From: Strongylocentrotus purpuratus
Lineage: Eukaryota; Echinodermata; Echinoidea; Camarodonta; Strongylocentrotidae
Direction: 5' to 3'
Assembly: GCF_000002235.5 (NCBI RefSeq)
Contig: NW_022145607.1
Span: 35,501,029 to 35,565,028 of the forward strand
DNA: 64,000 bases
Positions 60,399 to 64,000 of the stretch are shown piece by piece; the first letter of the stretch is position 1, and the number at the start of each line of letters is the position of its first letter. Under the pieces are notes generated by a model. It was not told the origin of the DNA. It did not search any database and saw only the letters and a list, made by a program, of their open reading frames with translations. Position numbers and translations under genes: made by a program.

Positions 60399-61145
60399 CC
60401 CCGGGGGAGTTGAGGTGAGGAGCCCCTGAAAGCTCAGGGGTTTTAGGCATTTAATTATCATGGTCAGATATTGTATTTGTGCCAGGGGGCTGAGCCCCTT
60501 GAAGCTCAGGTTTTTTTAGGCATTTCATTAAAGTCAGATGACTTGAGGGGCCCATCTTAGGGCCCTGGTGGGGGCTGAAGGCCTGACTGTAAATTTTGGA
60601 TTTTGATATTTTCCAACAAACGCACTTACAAAAGAAATTGAGAAAAAATCCCAGAAAATCGTGTCATTTCAGCAACATTTGTAAATCTCTAGAGGTATCG
60701 AATGAGAAATAAACCTTGTTTGAATATTATTTGGGGGCGGGGGGAAGGGGGCAACTGCCCCAAGCCCCACCCCAACCCGTCAGTACGCCAGTGTTGAGGG
60801 GATCATGTCTTCTCATCCATATGATAAAAAACATACACTCTTTTCCATTCCTCTCACATAATTTCCACGATATGCGCCTATTGCTATTTTCAAATCCTCC
60901 ATCGATAAATATAGGGGCATGCAGAATATTTAGGAAATTCAATTTCTGTTTACTCTCCTTTTCTTTGGATAGAATATAATTTTTGTTGTGATTCAATTTT
61001 TATTGTATTTTTGGTTAAAAAATACCTACCATTTTCACTCCTTTACCAGTGATTTGTTTTTTGTGGAGCGAAAATGCGTTTTACCCCACCCCCCACATTT
61101 TTCCCTGCCCCCCCCCCCTCGTCACCTCTGGCGCCTCTGCTACAT
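60399..61145. repeat. G-rich repeat family, copy 2
   Basis: Parallels 33090-33900: ttttaggcatttaatta, ttttccaacaaacgcac, gtcatttcagcaacatttgt, gtcagtacgccagtgtt, cacgatatgcgccta. Confidence 0.65.
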
Positions 61146-61161
61146 ATAAATGTCCAAAATT

Positions 61162-61201
61162 AGGAACCTTAGAACACATACAGGAGAGAAATCTTTTAAG
61201 G
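61162..61201 (+). pseudogene. Lone zinc-finger linker fragment
   Basis: About 40 bp reading [12 protein letters not shown] (accttagaacacatacagga), isolated from any array. Confidence 0.7.
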
Positions 61202-61289
61202 GGTAACCTCGCTAGTCTTAAGGACTACAATTCATAACGTGTAACTTCCTATACATGAAGAAGCGCTATTAATAAAACGGAAAGGAGGT

Positions 61290-61565
61290 CACAATTTGTA
61301 ATGTCATAAGGACCGTTATTCATAAGGACCGCTATTTATAGCGTGAGATAAGGGTTGCTATTCATTATTTATATTGAGGGTCATTACTTGTAAGGACAGG
61401 CCTCTACTCATAATACCAAATGAGGGTCGCTATTCATGAACATGAAGAAGGGGCGCTATTCATAATTTACAGTGGGAGTCACTACTCATAAGGACCGCTA
61501 TTCGTAATTTATATTGGGGGTCACTACTCATAAGGACCGCTATACATAATACAAAATGAGGGTGA
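61290..61565. repeat. Degenerate tandem repeat, units of about 60-65 bp
   Basis: ggtcactactcataaggacc, taaggaccgctattcataat and related words recur several times. Confidence 0.65.
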
Positions 61566-62040
61566 AATGTGTAAGACTATGTTGATGTATATATTTTCAG
61601 TATCATGAAAGTAGATTTCAGCGTCATGAATTCATGTAGCAAAATTGTGTGTACTGTGAATTTATCACAAAACTTCAGGAGGGGGGGGGGGGGGGGATGA
61701 AATGGCATGCTTGAAATAGGATTTCATTTTGCAAGCTAAATGTACCCCCAACTTTTTTGGTACATGCACTTCATAAATGATCAATTTCAATTATTCTACT
61801 CTCAATCCTCCCTCTCTCTCTCACATGGTGCACCCGCAGGCCTACTCATTGTATATCTTATTTTCGGATCGAGGAAGCGATATCTTTTCTCGTATATGAT
61901 GTCACGTTTTCCCCCAAGAAGACATTTGAAGGGATAGTATTTATTTTTGTAAGTTCACTGTAGAAAATATATTTCTAGATAGAATGTAACATAGATACCG
62001 GTATTGATATTTTTCTTTTGTATCTTTTATCAGATTTTTA
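61566..62040. other. Intergenic, one G run
   Basis: A G run near 61680-61696; otherwise nothing recognised. Confidence 0.4.
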
Positions 62041-62041
62041 A

Positions 62042-63135
62042 TGATTTTTGTCTCGCCTGCGTAGCAAAAAGCGAGACATAGGCGCCGCTTTTCCGGTGAT
62101 TGCGACGGCGGCGGCGTCAACTTCAAAAACTTAACCTAAGGTTAAGTTTTTGAATCTTTGATATAATTTTTAAAGTATATGTTCTTAGTCAATGAAACTT
62201 TGACTATAGGGTAATCAAGTATCCCCAATCATGTGAGTAGAATTTCAGATCACAAAGTCAAGGTCAAAGGTCATTTCAGGTCAATAGACTTGGACTATGT
62301 TGTAGCATCATCATCGAAAACTTAACCTAAGGTTAAGTTTTTTAATTTTTGATATAATTTTGAAAGTATAAGTTCTTAGTCAATGAAACTTGGACTATAG
62401 GGTTATCAAGTCTCCCCAATCATGTGAGTAGAATTTCAGGTCACTAAGTTAAGGCTAAAGGTCATTTAAGGTCAACAAACTTAGACTTTGTTGTGGCATC
62501 AACTTCAAGATTTTCAAAATGCTTCTTCTTCGTTATTTTTCAACCGATTTTGATTCTGATTCTGATTGTTTCATATGATAGGGCTAGGAGGGGGATTTAA
62601 AATTTCTACACAGAATCGTGAAATTCATTATGCTAATTTATGCAAATTTATTCGAAATCACAAAAAAGGCTTCTTCTCCTTCATTTCTTGATCGATTTTG
62701 ATTTGGTTTGCTTTGTAACGTAGAGCTAACTTTGGTACACTAAACTTCTACACAGAATTTTGAAATTGTTCTCCATTAATTAATTATGGTAATTTATGCA
62801 AATTTATTCCAAAAATAATAAAAATTGCTTCTTTTCCCTCATTTCTTGTCCGATTTTTATTTGGTTTGCCTTATCTGGTAGAGCTAAATTTGGAACACTA
62901 AAATTCTACACAGAATTGTGAGATTTTGCTTCATTGATTATTTATGGTACTTTATGCAAATGAAATGAAATTATGTCCCTTCCAGGGCATCAAATTTTTA
63001 TTTTTTGACCAGTTCAAAAGTGTACCATATAAAATTTACGATATTTGTTGTTGCGAGATGCGGATGAGCGCTACGTCATTGACGTTCTGGTTTATCATAT
63101 TGAATTGCGTTGTGCAGGCGAGACCGCCGAGAGCG
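62042..63135. mobile_element. Repeat element starting with a gtctcgc hairpin
   Basis: The start hairpin gtctcgcc...gcgagac is followed by two direct repeats of about 180 bp holding the palindrome aacttaacctaaggttaagtt (about 62135 and 62320). Further units with tttatgcaaatttattc follow, and it ends near gtgcaggcgagac. No gene. Boundaries are approximate. Confidence 0.45.
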
Positions 63136-63668
63136 TTTCCCTTGTTTCATACTCTTTATTTCTCTTTTCACTTTTACATAGAATGTTTTTTCTCTTTCAT
63201 TTGTTATGAAAGAACTACAGTATTATCTTTTGTATTAAAATTGATTTTGTTTAATATTACCTGTATCCTTAACTCATGTTATTGTATAGTAAGCCTATGG
63301 TACACTATAGGATTTCACTACCATTCTATTTTTGAATAAGTTGCATTAGCATTTGATATGAATGTTCATTTATGTAAAAATCTTATGATCGAGGCTCTGA
63401 ATTGTTGTATTAACCCTGTATTGTCATTGCCTGACCAAGCACAATCGGAGCTATGTAATACAATGTATTCTATTCATCTCTGTTCATCTTTGTAACATTG
63501 TGCTTCCATGTGAGTAACATTCCATGTGCACATAATTTTGTTAGTGGTTATGTAAATGACTTTGTACATCAACCATATAGTAGGAGATGCTTCATATAAT
63601 GCTAATTATTCTTGTGCAAGTTTTTCAAGTTGAATCTTAAAAAGCAGGTGATATTCACCCTATTCCAG
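63136..63668. other. AT-rich sequence before the last possible exon
   Basis: Ends in a pyrimidine-containing acceptor (caccctattccag, 63656-63668). No other feature. Confidence 0.4.
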
Positions 63669-63985
63669 GGCCAGATAATAATAAATGTACCATTCATTAT
63701 ACACCTACTGTGACTACTGCCTCCTCTGAGCTCAAGTCCACACAACATGTATATAAGTATAATACAGCTGAGTTTCGGCAGTGGAAAGACAAGTTAACTG
63801 AATTACCACATGACGTTTTAAATGTTATCACATCATGTGGGCTTCAACCTTCTATACCAAAACGCGCAGGGGAAATCAAGGTGGCAAACATAGAAACTGT
63901 CACCGAAACGATTGTAAGGCATCACTGCCTCACCGTTCAAAGGATAAACTTGATCAACCACAACAGAGTGTCTCCTTTTGTATAA
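63669..63985 (+). CDS. Possible terminal exon of an unknown gene
   Basis: After the acceptor at 63668 the frame GPDNNKCTIHYTPTVTTASS runs 105 codons to TAA at 63983-63985, joining in phase 1 as the ZNF exons do. It includes AEFRQWKDKLTELPHDVLN and GLQPSIPKRAGEIKVANIE. No domain is recognised and there are no Cys/His pairs. The exon could belong to a gene upstream or be chance. Confidence 0.35.
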
Positions 63986-64000
63986 TAATAATAATATGAA

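Overview
The window is animal nuclear DNA, most probably from a marine deuterostome such as an echinoderm (inference). It has GT-AG introns, tandem C2H2 zinc-finger genes, several clades of non-LTR retrotransposons and many small inverted-repeat elements. It also has long poly-G runs and the recurrent short word taggcctac. There are no operons, and almost all of the rest is repeats.

The backbone is a plus-strand cluster of five paralogous zinc-finger terminal exons, called here ZNF-A (3481-5455), ZNF-B (9698-about 10749), ZNF-C (18302-19499), ZNF-D (27476-28422) and ZNF-E (53903-54636, with a broken tail to about 56480). All five start at the same splice acceptor in the same phase. Only D reads without a break to a stop at the C/D-type position. 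A, B, C and E carry indels that stop the frame inside or after the finger array.

ZNF-E can be assembled into a full seven-coding-exon gene of 438 codons (44403-54636). Exons 2-6 are phase 1-1, 90 or 105 bp long, and each encodes one I-K-x-E sumoylation-type motif. Exons 3+4 were tandemly duplicated to give exons 5+6 as part of a unit of about 1.95 kb. The end of exon 2, with its 5' splice site, has grown into a 13-copy, 67-bp minisatellite running into the intron. The left window edge corresponds to a point about 135 bp after the last such exon of ZNF-E, so ZNF-A should have equivalent exons just outside the window. B, C and D have good acceptors but no such exons in the window, which suggests they may be alternative terminal exons of an upstream transcript.

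Layout: 0-5.5 kb ZNF-A intron and exon; 5.5-8.1 kb sparse; 8.1-11.8 kb ZNF-B block; 12.6 kb MITE; 13.6-20.4 kb ZNF-C block interrupted by an antisense LINE and a CACTA-like MITE; 20.5-26.3 kb L1/Tx1-like remnants and hairpin-ended repeats, one holding a tRNA-like sequence; 26.6-29.3 kb ZNF-D; 29.9-36.8 kb LINE remnants and G-rich inverted repeats; 36.9-43 kb tandem repeats, a long foldback element with a 9-bp target duplication, and a LINE remnant; 44.4-56.5 kb ZNF-E; 56.5-60.0 kb a LINE with an intact 994-residue ORF inserted in the ZNF-E 3' tail; 60.0-64 kb repeats and one possible exon at the right edge.

The functional theme is probably a sequence-specific DNA-binding factor whose acidic, sumoylatable N-terminal cassettes are joined to a rapidly changing zinc-finger array. 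That is inference from motif content. Coordinates of degenerate repeats are by-eye estimates.
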